Origin: Tetrahymena elliotti 4EA
Taxonomy: Eukaryota; Ciliophora; Oligohymenophorea; Hymenostomatida; Tetrahymenidae
Direction: 5' to 3'
Assembly: GCA_000231825.2 (NCBI GenBank)
Contig: JH720302.1
Coordinates: 829,258-893,257 of the forward strand
DNA length: 64,000 nucleotides
Part shown: one piece after another, positions 51,553-64,000 of the stretch
Numbering within the stretch: the stretch's first letter is position 1
How the letters are laid out: each line of letters starts with the position of its first letter
Program-made: the position numbers and the translations under genes
The notes under the pieces: generated by a model
Databases searched by the model: none
What the model was told of the DNA's origin: nothing
Seen by the model: the letters and a program-made list of their open reading frames with translations, nothing else

Positions 51553-52208
51553 AAAAAAATATAAGTAAAATCATAGAGCTAAAGTAAAAGCTGTATATTT
51601 TAAAAATAAAAAAACAATTTAATTTAATATTTCTAATGCTAATTTAAAAAATCAAGCAAAATAAAAAATGTATTTTTTGGTAATAAATATTTGTTTCATT
51701 TCTTAATTTAAGTTTTGTTAATTTTTAAATTTTACTTAATTTTAACAGTTTTTATCTTTAGCTCAATTTTTTTTATAAATATTTAACTCTGCTACTCTAT
51801 TTTAATAATAAAATGTGAAATAAATCAGATTAAATAAAAACTATTTTTATTTTCAGATATATTTATTAGAAAAACAAATGAGCTCATTATTTCAATAAGC
51901 TTTTTTATTCTTTGTTGTTAATTACAAAATTTAGCATTCAAATGTTTATTTGTTTGTATATAAATAAAGCTATTTTATAATAATTTGAAATTTAAAGCAG
52001 GCATTAGTTTTCTTAATAAATATAATTTAAATTTTTATAAGTTCCATTATATGGTTTATTTAAATTTTTAAGTTTTTTGTAGGAAATTAATATGAAATAA
52101 TTCAAGAAAATGAGATATTTTTTGCAAATTAAAATTAATAAATGCAAAATACATTTATAATAGCTTTAATTAGTTATTGGTGGTATAAGAAATACAATAA
52201 ATACAGTT
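51553..52208. other. Convergent intergenic spacer
   Basis: AT-rich with no supported gene, between two convergent 3' ends. Confidence 0.6.
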
Positions 52209-55200
52209 TCATTTTTTTTACAATTTCTCATCTTAATCGTCTTCATCTATATCTTCTTCTTCGATCTTTTGAGCAGTCTGATTAAGTTCCTTTTTAAAAT
52301 CAATAAGTAAAAATTATTATAAAATATGGATTATTAAAGTAGTTATTACAGAATAAACAGTTTGAAGAACTTGCTCTTTCTTTTCTTGATTTACTTTTTT
52401 GGCATTTAACACATAGGTAGAATAAACAGGTCTGTTATTAAGAATATTTTATGTTTTACTTGTTTGAATTGCAAAAAAAATTTAACAAACCTGTGATTTG
52501 TATAGTTGAGGTCTCTTCTATTATAGTTTAATTATTCATGAGCATCACCTTCTTTACACCAGATCATAATTCTATCAGGCCTTTTGATATTTATAATAAA
52601 ATAAATATTGATACATACATAAAATATATTTAAAATTACCAGCAAGGGACAGTAACTTAGGTGAAGTTAGCAGAATAAAGTTCATATTTAAATGTAGGAA
52701 GGAAAGTGATTTTCTCTTCTTAATATTTGCTTAAATATTCTGAATTTTATTTTTAAATCAAAAGCTCATCATTTTTAAGTAAGTTTTGAAGAGATTTCTA
52801 TGCTTTTTAAACATCGCCCTTCTTGTTTTTTTCATAAGTATCAATATTCTAACGGACTTCTACTCCTTACATAACATTAGAGAATCCTAAATCTCCCAAA
52901 AGTATATTATAATCTATGCTTTCTAACTTTTCATCTTTTGTTTTTCCTGGCTATTTTTATAAAGAATAATTTATTTTAAATTTTAAAATTTATTTCTCAC
53001 AAATTAAAAAAAATCTTTATTACTCCTTCTTACTAATATGAACGTTGGTGAATATCATTAAGGCTGTTCATTTTACTTTTTGAATTATAGTCCAAATTGA
53101 TATTTAAAAAGTTGATAGAAGTATCATCAATATATAGTTTAACACAAACAGCTCCCTTTAGAAATTTAAAAATTTGTTAAAAATGATTGAAAATATTTAT
53201 TAAAGCCAATAATTTAATAAAATTACCATATAAGAAGTATATCCTAACTTGACTGTGTCTTCATTCATTTTAGAAATTCTATGTTAAACTGATTATTTTG
53301 TATAGACTAGTGTTAGAATTCCATATAAATCTTTGTGCTTTGTTAATGAATATTGATCATAATTTTATAATGATTTTAAAATAAGCTAGTTCCACTTCTT
53401 AATTTCTGACTCGTTATTAGCTGAAACGAAATTCTTAGCATTGAATTCTATAATCTCTTAGAGTCCTATTTATTTTAGAATTAAAGTTTACAAATATTCA
53501 TGAAAAAAAACAAGCTTTTATTTAATTATTATTTACCAACACAGACAATATCTGGTGTGTCTTTAGGATCAAATGCAAAGAAAGAACCATTCTAATCTAT
53601 TTAAGTTGGCGCTTCTAGACCATTTACATTCCAAGTAATACAAAATACTTTAATTTTTGAGAAAGTACAGTATTCTTCTTGCTTAGCAATTAAAGCTTTT
53701 TCAACACTTTCATTGAATATATTAATACTCTCAGTATGTTAGCCAACAACTAAATCTATTGCTTCTTATTTTACATTATCTTCAAAGTTTTGTAAGTAAA
53801 ATCTTGAAATAGATTTGTAACCGTGAAGAAGTAGTCCCATAATATCTCTTTGACCTTTCTTAGTAACCTTTTTAATTTCAAAAAATACTTTAAATTAATT
53901 TTCGCTTACTATGAAGATTCTATTTCCTATTCTATTCATTTCTTTAAAAAAATTATTTTTTATTATTATAATTTACATCTGTATGAGTTGAACCTGTACC
54001 TGTGTAGTGTTTGGATATAGCATCACCACAATCTGCCCAAATACATTTAAATTTGCTAATAAAAGGGTGATTCTATTTAGGATTATTATTATCTACATGG
54101 TCTAGTGGATCTTCACCAAATTAATCTTTTAAATGAATAATTATTATTATCAATAAAACCAATAAATAAAATAATTTACCCCCTAAATTAACACCTAATT
54201 GATCAAGCTATTAAACAAGACTATCAAGAGCAATTTTACTCTAAAAGACATTAGTTCTATCAAGGCAATCCAAACAATTAGTACGAACTATTCCCTTTTG
54301 AGTAACAACACAAGTTTTGTTTGAAAGATCTTCTGCATAGAAGTGGAAATTACTATTCATTTAACTTAACTCTCTTATAATGGGATTAACTTTTTCATAC
54401 TTTTAATCTTTACACACAGTGTGGAAATCAAAAAATTTATATCTCACAAAATCTAATATGAATTAATAAAGTAATTAATTCATTTCATCTAATTTTATAA
54501 ACAAACAAATATACCTAAGTTGTTATGTTTTAAATGGGTTTCAAAACCTTCAGTAATCATTTATTCTTACTCTTTAGATTTTTTCATCAAATTTACACAA
54601 AGGACATAATTGTAATTCTTTTTAATATCTTCAAAATGCTTAAGAAAAGCTGGGTTAGTGAATTCAAATGATCTAGTAATCTTTGTTTGAGCTGTAATAC
54701 CCCTCTATCTCCAAAATATTGGAACAGACCTTATAAGCATTAATTAATTTTAGATAAAACATTTTATTAAATAAATAAATAAATCTTACCCTCTAATTTG
54801 TAATTATGAACAACAAAATGAGTTAAAGAGAATGATCTATTCCAATTCACAATAGTTAGCTACATCACCATCATCATTAATACCTTCAAATAAATCATTA
54901 AAATTAATCAATTTAAATTAATTTAAAGAAAATACCTCTGGAATTGTATCTTGTTCCTGCCTTTTTACATGAACGACGAGCAAATAGATAAAAATCTAAC
55001 TTTTTTCCCTAAATATAAACTGAAAAAGTGGAACAATAGCCCTAAATGATTGCTATAGTCCAAACTGATGGAATCTTAGAAGCTATCAAATCTTTACAAA
55101 GGTAACTATTCCAACAGAATCTCCAATCTCTTTCATGCTAATTAGCTTATTTTTATCTTGATAAACTCAAATCATATGTGTAACAAAAATAATATCCTTC

Positions 55201-55998
55201 AGCAAATAGCTAAGTTATTAATAAATAATAAAATTTTACAGTAACCATCATTTATTAAATAAGATATTATTAAGTTTGTTTATTTATTTACCTTTCTTAT
55301 ATTTTTAATGTATCCTTTTAGTTTCTTTCCTTTTTCTCCTTCTAATATTGATTTACTGTTCTTTTTTTAAAGAAAATTATTGATAAATTGCTTACTTAAA
55401 TTGCTTTTATTTCTATTTAATTCATAAAGCTGAAGTCATCTTGCTTTAAGAAAATAAATACAAATAATGAAATAAATGATTTATTTTATTTACATCAAAT
55501 GGAACAAAACCTAGAGATCCTATTTCAAAAATATCATGATTCATAAAAGAGCATGAAAATGCTGCATCTTCTGCAAAGACTAAGAATGCTTAATCCATTA
55601 AATACTGAATACCAAGAAAGGCTGAAAACTTTTTGAATTCAATTGCCTTTTCTCCTTCTATACTATCTTCATGACCTATTTGAAATGATAATTAAATCAT
55701 TCATTTTTTTTAAACCCTTTATTAATTTGTACCTATTTCATATATTCTTCCTGTCTTTTCAATAATCAATTTTTTATCTACTTTAGGGTTCTTAGATTTC
55801 ATTTACAACTTTTATTTAAAATGAGTTTTTTAAGCTTTGCATTTTTGATTCAATCTATCATATATGCATAAAAGATTAAAAAATTACTTCAAAGCAAGAA
55901 CTAAAACGAGTAAGCCAAACAACCTAAATATTCTAAAATAATTTATTTTATGTTCCATCCCCATTAATTATGATGGCATCTGTAATTTCATCAACCAT
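52209..55998 (-). CDS. Synaptojanin-like protein: Sac phosphatase plus degenerate 5-phosphatase domain
   Basis: Many short minus-strand exons, beginning 55998-55888, 55808-55733 and 55675-55494 and ending at TGA 52209. Domain order: an N-terminal Sac region (IEFKKFSAFLGIQYL, WRFCWNSYLC, FARRSCKKAGTRYN, SVPIFWRQRG), and a catalytic CX5R motif in RTNCLDCLDRTN (about 54250-54285). A 5-phosphatase domain follows, with ITWNVNG and GLQEIIEFNAKN. The Sac part removes phosphate from monophosphorylated phosphoinositides at membranes. The 5-phosphatase part keeps WNVNG, the metal-binding Glu, and the W-P-D-R-I block. However, the usual GDLN reads GDLG, the FxNxHL block reads as FLNINL without His, and SDHRP reads TNHRP. 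It may therefore be inactive or altered. The C-terminus is acidic. Exon edges were not all fixed; the overall domain order is secure. Confidence 0.86.
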
Positions 55999-56749
55999 TG
56001 CTGCTAATCACTATGCTTTTTGTTTGTTGTACTTATTATAATTGAATACTATAAAATGATAATATCTATCTTTATCTAAATTTTTTTAAGTAATTTGTTA
56101 TTTATTAAATTAAGAATTGTGATTGATTGTTTTTATGTCAAGCCAGCAAATAAATTTTTTATATGATTTTCAATTATTCAAATTCAATAAATTTATTGAG
56201 ATAAATATTTGTTAGTTTATTTATTTGTTTGCTAATGGAATAAAATATACCATCAGATATAAATTAAGAAATAAATAACTAGCGTAATAAATCAAGAGAT
56301 TAATTTAAAATTAATCTATACCAACTCAATTTATTGAATTCATTTTTCTTAAATTTTGAAATAGAAAATATGCAGAAATAGTAAGTTCATTATTAAATAC
56401 TTTATAATTCTTATTTTTTCAATTCTAATTTTTATTTACTTTTGGTCATTTTCTATGTTAAAAATCAAAGATTTTAAGTCTAAAAACCAGCTATATTTAA
56501 TATATTATGAGCAATTATCATGATTAATCACCTTTATTTGTTTTTTGGAAAATAATACATCTGAAACTAAGTTTTTATTCCAACCTTTGTTAAGGGTAGT
56601 TAAGAGAGGGTAAGATTAATATTTATTTATATTATGTATAAAATATGTTGGTTATATTATTTTTCAATTAAATTAGACAAAAAATTGAATTAACTTATTT
56701 AATTGAAATATAATTTAGATTTTTTTTTTATCTTTCTGCTCAAATACAA
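55999..56749. other. Spacer between tandem Sac genes
   Basis: About 750 nt of AT-rich sequence between the downstream stop of one Sac gene and the start of the other. No gene seen. Confidence 0.6.
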
Positions 56750-59071
56750 TCAAGATTTAATTTTTTCATTTTTAACACAGGGTTTTTGAAGGTTATCTTC
56801 TTCAAAATCTATGGTAGATTAATTCTCCTATTCACTTTCTTCAGAAACACTTTAGTACTCAGTATTCTATCCTAAAATTAGGTCAATAGTTTATTATTTA
56901 ATATTATCCTCAAAATTATATTTATAGAATCTATTTAAAGTTGTTTAGCCATGCTAAATTAGACCTGTAAAAGTTCTTGTCCCATCTCTTGTTACCTTAA
57001 TTTAAATAAAAATTGCTTATTTTTTAAGAATGGTTAGTTTATCTTACATCAGTATGAGTAGAGCCTGTTCCTGTATAATGTTTAGATATCATATCTCCAC
57101 AATTTGCCCAAATTTCTTTGAATTTTAGTGTAAATGCATCACATTGTCCTTTCTTACTGTTATCAATATGGTCTAAAGGATCTTCACCAAACTCATCTAA
57201 AAATTTTTTAATTATTTTTCCTTAGAAAATTATAGAATATACTAAATACCTTCTATATTAGCTCCCATAGCTTAAAGTTACACTACTAATATATCCAGAG
57301 CAATTTTACTTTAAAAAACATTAGTCCTATCAAGACAATCAAGGCAATTAGTACGAAATACACCCTTCTATGCTAAGATGGCAGTTCTTGTAGGGATATC
57401 TTCCATATAATAAAGAAAATTTCTGTTGTATTTATGAAGTTCTCTTATTGTAGGGTTTACTTTCTCATATTGTTCATTTTTACAATTTTGGTGGAAGTCA
57501 AAATATTTATATTTTACATAATCTAATTCATTTCAATTAAAAACTTATTTTTTTTCCAAAAAGCAAAAATAATTTTTACTTAGATTATTATATCTCACAT
57601 GAGTTTCATACCCTTCAGTTATCAATTATTCTGAAGACTTGCTTTTTTACATTAAATTTATGCAAATAACAAACCCATAATTCTTTTTTATGTCTTAGAA
57701 GTGTTATAAAAAACAACTGTTTGTATTTTCATATGATTTGCTTATTTTACAATGAGCTGTTATCCCTGTTTATTACCAGAAAATAGGCGCAGAACTAATA
57801 AAATTATTTTTTTTAATAAAAAATGTTTTGAATTATTTTTCTTTAAAGTGAGGAGTAATTAAGTAAATAAATTAATTACCCTCTAATCTATAGATGTGAG
57901 CAGCAATATTGATTAAAATAGATTATTTATTCAATTTCATTATAATTTGCAACATAACCTTCTTTATCAATACCTTCCAAAATACAAAAATATTTACTAA
58001 CACAAAGTAAATAACCCAATAAATAAATACCTCTAGCATTATAACGAGTTCCTGCTTTTTTAGAAGAACGACGAACAATTAAATAAAAATCAAGTTTTTT
58101 ACTAGCAACATAAACTTAAAAGCTAGATATAAACCCTTAAACTACAGGTATAGTCCATGCATCTTTAATTTAAGCTGCAATCAAGTCTCTGCACATATGG
58201 CTGTTCCAAGCAAATCTCCAATCTCTTGGAGCTTTTTATGCTTGTTTTTATTTGGATAGACTAAGATCATAGGTGTATGAAAAATAATATCCTTCCTTAA
58301 ATAACTTAATAAAAATATAAACTAAGTAAGCTTCTGATTTTTTGGAAAATAATTACATTTCTGATATTTGTGATTTCTTGTTAAAGTTAAATTCCTTGTT
58401 CTCCATCAAATAAATTCTTACTTTTCTAAATTAATAAATAAATAAATAATAAAATATCTAGTATTTTATGTATTTTCTTCAAAATATCCAAAATTAATTT
58501 GCTAGTGAGATCAATAGAATTAAAGTAGAATAATTAATTAATTAGCCTACAATAAATGAGACAAAGCATAAAGATTATATTTCAAATATGTCATGCTTTT
58601 AGATGGAGCAAGTCTAAGCAACATTTTCAGCAAAAATTAGAAATTTTTTATCTTATATTTATAAAATCCCCATGAATAGAGAAAATTTCAAAGTTTCTAT
58701 TTCCTTTTCTCCTTAGAACTTGTAATTGAGTTCTACATTTCATATTAAAATACTAATAAATATTTGTGTATCTTAGACAAATCCATATTAATTATACCTG
58801 TCTCATATATTTTTCCAGATTTTTCAATTATAAGCTTTTTGTCAACCTTGGGGTTTTTTGATTTAATTTGCAACTGTTCCATAAATAAACATTACAATTA
58901 TTTTACATTTACCATTTGCTAAATTATTGAATAAAGATAAATAAAAATTAGACAAAAAAATACCTCAAAAAATGATGGATACCTTGTAGCATAAACAATT
59001 TATATATTTTAAATGGCTTTATCATCATTTTTTGTCTATAAATTAATAGCTTTAGAAATAGCATCTACCAT
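56750..59071 (-). CDS. Sac-domain phosphoinositide phosphatase, tandem paralogue lacking the 5-phosphatase domain
   Basis: Minus-strand multi-exon gene that parallels the neighbouring Sac gene. It starts MVDAISKAIN at 59071, versus MVDEITDAII in the neighbour, has the same phase-0 intron just before LQ(I/M)KSKNPKVDKKLI, and keeps the Sac catalytic segment RTNCLDCLDRTN (about 57317-57355). After the FxxLIQHG segment the protein ends about 60 residues later at TGA 56750, with a short acidic tail (STIDFEEDNLQ) and no WNVNG or other 5-phosphatase motif. It is therefore a stand-alone Sac enzyme in the manner of Sac1-like proteins, but without transmembrane helices. Not every exon edge was fixed; the CX5R motif and the ends are clear. 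Confidence 0.84.
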
Positions 59072-59952
59072 TTTAATTTAGAAAAGTGTATTTTAAAATG
59101 AAATTTTTAATGATTTTTTTGCTTTCTAAAGTTAAATTTGATAAGTATTTTGATAATATTTTGATTATTATGCTAATTTTTGATAATAAACCAGAATTCT
59201 TTCTATCAAAAAATTTAATTAAAAAAGGAAGTAAGTATTTTTAATTAATTTACTCAATACTTCAAAATAACTAACTAAAGTAATAAATTTCTTATTAATT
59301 TTTTTCTAGTTTTGCCAAAAATGAAGTAGAAAAAATTAAAAAATTATTAGAAATCAATATTCTTATATTTTACCAATACCCTACTTTAAAAATGATTTAA
59401 ATTTATTGAATTTAACTTTTGTAAAAGATACTAAAACTTTTTATCAATCTTTACTTTTGATTTATGTTCCGAATTTTAAATTACAAATTATTAATCAATC
59501 TTTATTTTTAACAACAACTTGACATTTTTTAAAAATGTATTGATTTATTTTAGTAAGAAATACCAAACAATTAAACAAAATTATAAAGCAGACTAATTAA
59601 AAATTTTTAAAAATAAAAAATAAATTGAATAAAAAACATGATGGATTCTTTAAAAAATTTTTGATTTTTTCTAAAAAACAATATTGAAGAAAAAATAAAA
59701 ATGAATATCTTCACTAATTTATTTCTCATTAATCATTAAATAATATCTTATAAAACTATTGAAGGATTTTTTTTAATTTTACTTCACCTTTAACTCTAAT
59801 TGCTATAAATTTACTTAATTAATTTATTAAAACACAGAGAAATGGAGATTCTTTCAGACAACTCTTCATAAAATTAGATGACATATTATCCATTTTTTGT
59901 ATGATTTTGTTTAAAGAAAGAGTTTTTGTCTTAAAAAATATTAATACTTTTT
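59072..59952. other. AT-rich intergenic spacer
   Basis: No gene seen. Very AT-rich with long A and T runs. Confidence 0.55.
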
Positions 59953-60551
59953 TCATTTACAACAAATCTTAAAGACCTTTTAGCAGAGAAAATATTGAAA
60001 CCTACATAGTAACCAGAGAGCCATCAGAGTAGTAATTACCAGAAATATATAAGTAACGTTACCAGGTGTAAAATCATAATATGTTAAGCTCATATCCATA
60101 CTATATGTTTACTAGAAATAAGCTTCAATTCTTTTTTCTAATAGGTTCTTATTCTTCAGATATTTTACTTAGTTAAAAGGATCTTCACTATTTAATATAT
60201 TATTTCTAATTTTCCTTAGCCAAGTGTCAATATTTTAACTACACACAAACAAATCACTGCAAGGATATGGCTTTGTTGATAAATGTAAATGGTTAATTAA
60301 GAAAAAATACAAAGAAATATTATAATTATTTCACAAGCTGTAAGGCAGCTCATCCCTTAATAATTTTTTCTTGTAATTCAAAACTAATAAAATGAAAGAT
60401 AAATGAGAAATGAACTGAATAATATTGCTATGATAAATTGTAATCCAATAATAGCTAAAGGAAAAATAAACCACACAACCCAACCGATAATTTATGCTTT
60501 TTCATTAGGTAAAGTCTCATATACTGATTATTAGTGATAATAATTATTCAT
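59953..60551 (-). CDS. Small membrane protein, exon structure uncertain
   Basis: A frame starting ATG at 60551 reads MNNYYHQQSVYETLPNEKA and then a strongly hydrophobic stretch (IIGWVVWFIFPLAIIGLQFI). The last exon, ending at TGA 59953, carries a DLFVCSQNIDTWLRKIR segment, TYYDFTPGNVTYIF and a second hydrophobic segment (LVITTLMALWLLC) followed by Cys- and Lys-rich end residues. One or two introns lie between (around 60300-60450), and I could not fix them in phase. Two or three membrane helices are likely. It overlaps the 3' end of the adjacent broken kinase by about 35 nt, which may mean a different true start. No family recognised. Confidence 0.5.
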
Positions 60552-61200
60552 TTTTTTCAACATCTTTATTTTCCTTATTAAGAGCTGAAGCTTCTTCATT
60601 CTATTCTGATGACATTTTTTGTATTTATTTCTTTTGTTACTACTCATTTAAACCTTCTTAATTTTATAACAAGCTAAGTATTTTTATGCAAGTTGCTCTT
60701 TTTTTAGGATCTTTAGACACCATGTGAAAAGCTAGCACTAAAAGATTCTTAAATTTGTGGTTTACTAATTTTGGTATTTATCCATATTATATTTAAAAAA
60801 TTTTTTCAATTGTCATACCACAAAGAAGGCAAAATACAGCACCAAAAGACTAATAGTCAGATTAAAAGCTCATTTTACTATACATATTAACTTTAAACGG
60901 ATGTATGTGTAATACCTTTTTTGTAGTTGAATTGCTTAGCTTCTCCAAAGTCAGCTATTTTGATTACATTATTTGGAACAACCAAATTATTATCTGGCTC
61001 CTAAATGAATTATACTTACTCTATGAATAGCTATCACTCTTCTCAAAATCGATATGAAAATCCTTTTTAAATTTTCTTCTGTTTTAGGTATTTATTTTAT
61101 ACAAGATTTTTGCCAATAGAAAAGCAAATCAGTTAGTGTAAAGATTTTATAAAGATAATCAAAAGAGTGTAATAATTTTTTCAAGTTGATTCAAAACCAA
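60517..61200 (-). pseudogene. Broken protein kinase catalytic domain
   Basis: Kinase C-lobe features are recognisable on the minus strand: a FTLTDLLFYW helix, an IAIHR segment where HRD should be, EPDNNLVV in place of the catalytic-loop DLKPDN, IKIADFGEAK (intact DFG), SDYQSFGAVFCLLCG (helix F region) and SKDPKKRATCIKIL (helix I region). These pieces are not in one frame. The catalytic Asp and Lys are missing, and the activation loop runs into TGA before the SDYQSFG block resumes in another frame. An unusually small apparent intron (19 nt) would be needed at the HR site. The tail continues through MSSEQNEEASALN to TGA 60517. No convincing N-lobe is visible upstream. A relic kinase is the best reading. 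Confidence 0.7.
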
Positions 61201-61839
61201 CTGTTATCCTAATTTAATTTGTTTTTACTTTTAAAAATATGATTTTTAAAGACTATTCTGAATTAATTTAATGATGGAAAGAAAACATGGAAATATTACA
61301 TTTCAATAATTTCTATTCAATTCATTTAATACATTTGATATTATTTTTGATAAACACCAATCAATAATGAGTTCTTTGATATTATTAAAAGAATAAGCTA
61401 TTAACTTTATAAAGTATCTGAATTAGAGTTAGAATAATTTATAACGAAGCGTATGTATTTTAACAAAATATTTTTTTTAATTTTCTAAGAAGTGAACTTA
61501 ATTATTATCTAAGATACAGTGATAGCTTTTTATACAACTGAATAATAGCGCTAATATATTTCTGAATATTATTTTGAAATAAAGAATTATTAGTTCGTTT
61601 AAGATAGATATTGATTGCTTATGATATCTTTCTTTCTTTTTATTATCAGATTTCAGATTCTCCTTTAAAAATCATCACAAACTTATTTATTATTCTTCTT
61701 CATTATATCTTTAGTATTTAAGAAGTAAAAAAATCATGATTATGATTGATTCTTAATTTGAAGTTGATCTGTATTAAAAGCTCAGCAGACAAATTTTGAT
61801 AGAAAAAATAATTCAAAATAATTAAATATCTAAGATAAA
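61201..61839. other. AT-rich intergenic spacer
   Basis: No supported gene. It may include unrecognisable remnants of the kinase N-lobe at its left end and carries the promoter of the MORN gene. Confidence 0.5.
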
Positions 61840-64000
61840 ATGAAGAAAAATAAAAATTCAGAAAATGAAAAACTCAAGGAACCATTAATGATGAGAATGG
61901 TTTCTATGCTCTAGCCTCTGGGTCCCAGAAGAAGAATCGAAAAAGTCATCTACCTGTTTATGAATTCTGATTATATATAATAATAAGAAATTAAAGACCA
62001 AAAATCCTTTTAAATAGATACTAGTTCATAAAGCTATAAAGATATGCTTAAAATTAGACAGGAAAAGTAGAAAATAGTTAAGGAAGATGTTGAAAAGATC
62101 AAAAAGGTTTTTCAAGAAAAAGATAACAAATAGAAATACAAAGGAGAGTTTGTAGAGTCTCTCTATTGTTTAGATTCAAACAATAAAACTAAACCTTAAG
62201 AAGTGATTTATGATTTTTTCAGAAGACTTTCAGCTGGAAAAGAGCCAGGTGGCTATGTGATTTATTTTAGTGGTCAGATTACCTAAGGAATTGCTTGCTT
62301 GCCTTTTTAAATAGGAAAAGAAGTTCATTTAATCACAGTTCAACAGATTTTGAAAATGTGGACAGATTATTTGAATGGATACAAATACTAAAAACAGCTA
62401 CTTTTGATTATTGAATCGCCTCAATCAGCCCAATTTTTAGATGGAATTTATTAATGCAAAGATAGAGTTCATCACTATAATGTCAGTTTTTTAATTAGCG
62501 AAAAAGAGAAAAGAACAACTTACGCATAAATTGTCAGCTATTTGAAGTAATATGAACAGTACTAAAAAGTTGTAAAATAGAGAATGAATTATGAAGATAT
62601 AACTCCATCTAACTTTGAGTTTAAGTAGGATAAAGTTTGGAAAATCTAAGATTATGCAAACTGCTCTGGCTTTACTGCAGCATTATGTGAACATTTACTT
62701 GATTCGCCACCGAAAAGAATAGAGGAACTATATTAATCAAAGAAAGAGTTTTACTTTAACAAGTACTTAATCTAACCAGCGTTTTATGGGTTTGCTATGA
62801 AACATTACTTAGATTTCGGGTGGTACTTGGATATTAACTACTATAAGATATAATAGCAAAGCTCTATAAATTATTTTGGAATAAAAAGGAGTCATTTTAA
62901 CTTGGAGATGGATGAAATTTCATAAGAATAATAATCAATCATTTTCAAATAGTTTAACTATTTTGGTTTAGTGAAGAACAAAAAAACAGATATTTTGATC
63001 TAAGACCCCAAACTAATAGAAAAATAGAAAAAGATTAAATAATAAAATGAATAGCAAGAAATGTAAAAAAAAGTGGGGCCTGTAATCTAAACCTAAGAAG
63101 AATACTCATTAGATTTGTAGATAATTGATGATTTAAATTTAATAAGGCATTGCAATGGGGTTTAAATTTATGAAAATGAAGAAAATAGCAATAATAAGGG
63201 AGTCTATTTAGGACAGTGGTTTAACAACAAGCAAAATGGTTTGGGGGTTGCAATCTATTCTAATGGAGACAGGTAAATTAAGTCATTGCAATATTTTATT
63301 TATTTATTTGTTCAAAACCCAATACTAATTTTCCACCTTTATCAACTTAATTAAAAAGAAATTGTATTTCTTTCTTTTTCAATTTCATCAAAACTTTTAT
63401 CAAATTGATCCTACAAAGTCTACAAATTATTTTTATTTATTTTTATTGATAATCAATATCTTCATCATACAAATGAAACTAATTATTATTTCCCATCTAC
63501 TACTGATAAATAAATAAATACGATTACAAATAATTAATTATTTTTTATTGATATCAAATCAAAATTTTGTACTTCTTTGAATATTTTAAAATTAATTAAA
63601 ATTTTTAAAATATTTATGCAAATAACCTAGTAGGGAGGTTATTATTTTATAATATTTAAGGATTATTTTTAAAAATAGAAATTTAATTGAAATAAATATA
63701 TTATTCTTTGAACTTTTTTTTAAAAAAACTCCCTCCCTCCTATCCTAATATGTATGATTTTTGATAGAAAATAACAATAACTTACTTTTTAAATATTTAA
63801 TTATTAGATTTTTAAATTTACAATTTTTTTGAAAAAATCTAGATATGAAGGAGAATTTTAAGATGGAAAATAAAATGGATTAGGTTACCTCTACAATCTT
63901 GGAAGAGGTACTATTTATTCTGGCTAATTTTATAACAATATGTTTTTTGGAACTGGTCAAATTATTTGGTATGAATAGAAAGGACTTTCTTGCTTCGTTG
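61840..64000 (+). CDS. MORN-repeat protein with caspase-fold-like domain (partial, cut by window edge)
   Basis: Exon 61840-63272 and exon 63843-64000 (continuing past the window) give the first 530 or so residues. The N-terminus is basic with a coiled segment. Residues about 100-260 look like a peptidase C14 (caspase/metacaspase) core: GYVIYFSGQI where caspases have SGHG, then LLLIIESPQSAQF where the strand plus DxC is expected. Both the catalytic His and Cys positions are occupied by other residues. Later there is a NCSGFTAALCEHL segment. MORN repeats begin near residue 452: YLGQWFNNKQNGLGVAIYSNG, then YEGEFQDGKQNGLGYLYNLG and a third starting YSGQFYNN. MORN repeats usually attach proteins to membranes or cortical structures. 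The caspase resemblance is by eye and tentative. The large intron is 570 nt. Confidence 0.8.

Overview
This is ciliate macronuclear-type DNA, most likely Tetrahymena or a close oligohymenophorean relative. It is extremely AT-rich. Every long reading frame uses TAA and TAG as glutamine and ends at TGA. Introns are short, AT-rich and GT..AG, and genes are separated by featureless AT-rich spacers with tetranucleotide runs. Standard-code ORF calls therefore cut most genes into pieces. Gene models below come from reading frames with TAA/TAG = Gln and joining exons whose phases agree; total coding length was checked to be divisible by three where exon lists are given.

Left part (1-25 kb): a histone deacetylase whose C-terminus is an inositol polyphosphate kinase (112-2750); a mitochondrial carrier with highly biased codons (4345-5301); a TBC Rab-GAP with a Gln/Asn-rich tail of about 1,480 residues (7014-13317); a small two-helix membrane/coiled-coil protein (14033-14688); a second very large Gln/Asn/Ser-rich protein on the minus strand (15871-20760); and a small TIM chaperone (22783-23300).

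Middle (24.5-42.5 kb): a degenerate small-GTPase-like protein (minus), a 17-exon TPR-type helical-repeat protein of about 1,924 residues (minus, 25596-33050), then two decaying arrays of 90-nt exons, each encoding one 30-residue leucine-rich repeat. The arrays flank an intact flavin amine oxidase (38527-39864).

Right part (45-64 kb): a secreted Cys-rich protein, an unrecognised Lys/Asn-rich protein, a Mahogunin-type RING ubiquitin ligase with a Gln-Pro-Tyr-Gly tail, a synaptojanin-like Sac/5-phosphatase and a tandem Sac-only paralogue (both minus), a small membrane protein next to a broken protein kinase (minus), and the 5' part of a MORN-repeat protein cut by the window edge.

Several genes touch inositol phosphates or phosphoinositides (HDAC-IPK, two Sac proteins), but they are dispersed and nothing indicates an operon-like system. 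The most unusual item is the HDAC-IPK fusion, because inositol phosphates are known cofactors of other (class I) HDAC complexes. Function calls rest on motif recognition by eye; no database search or splice-evidence check was possible.
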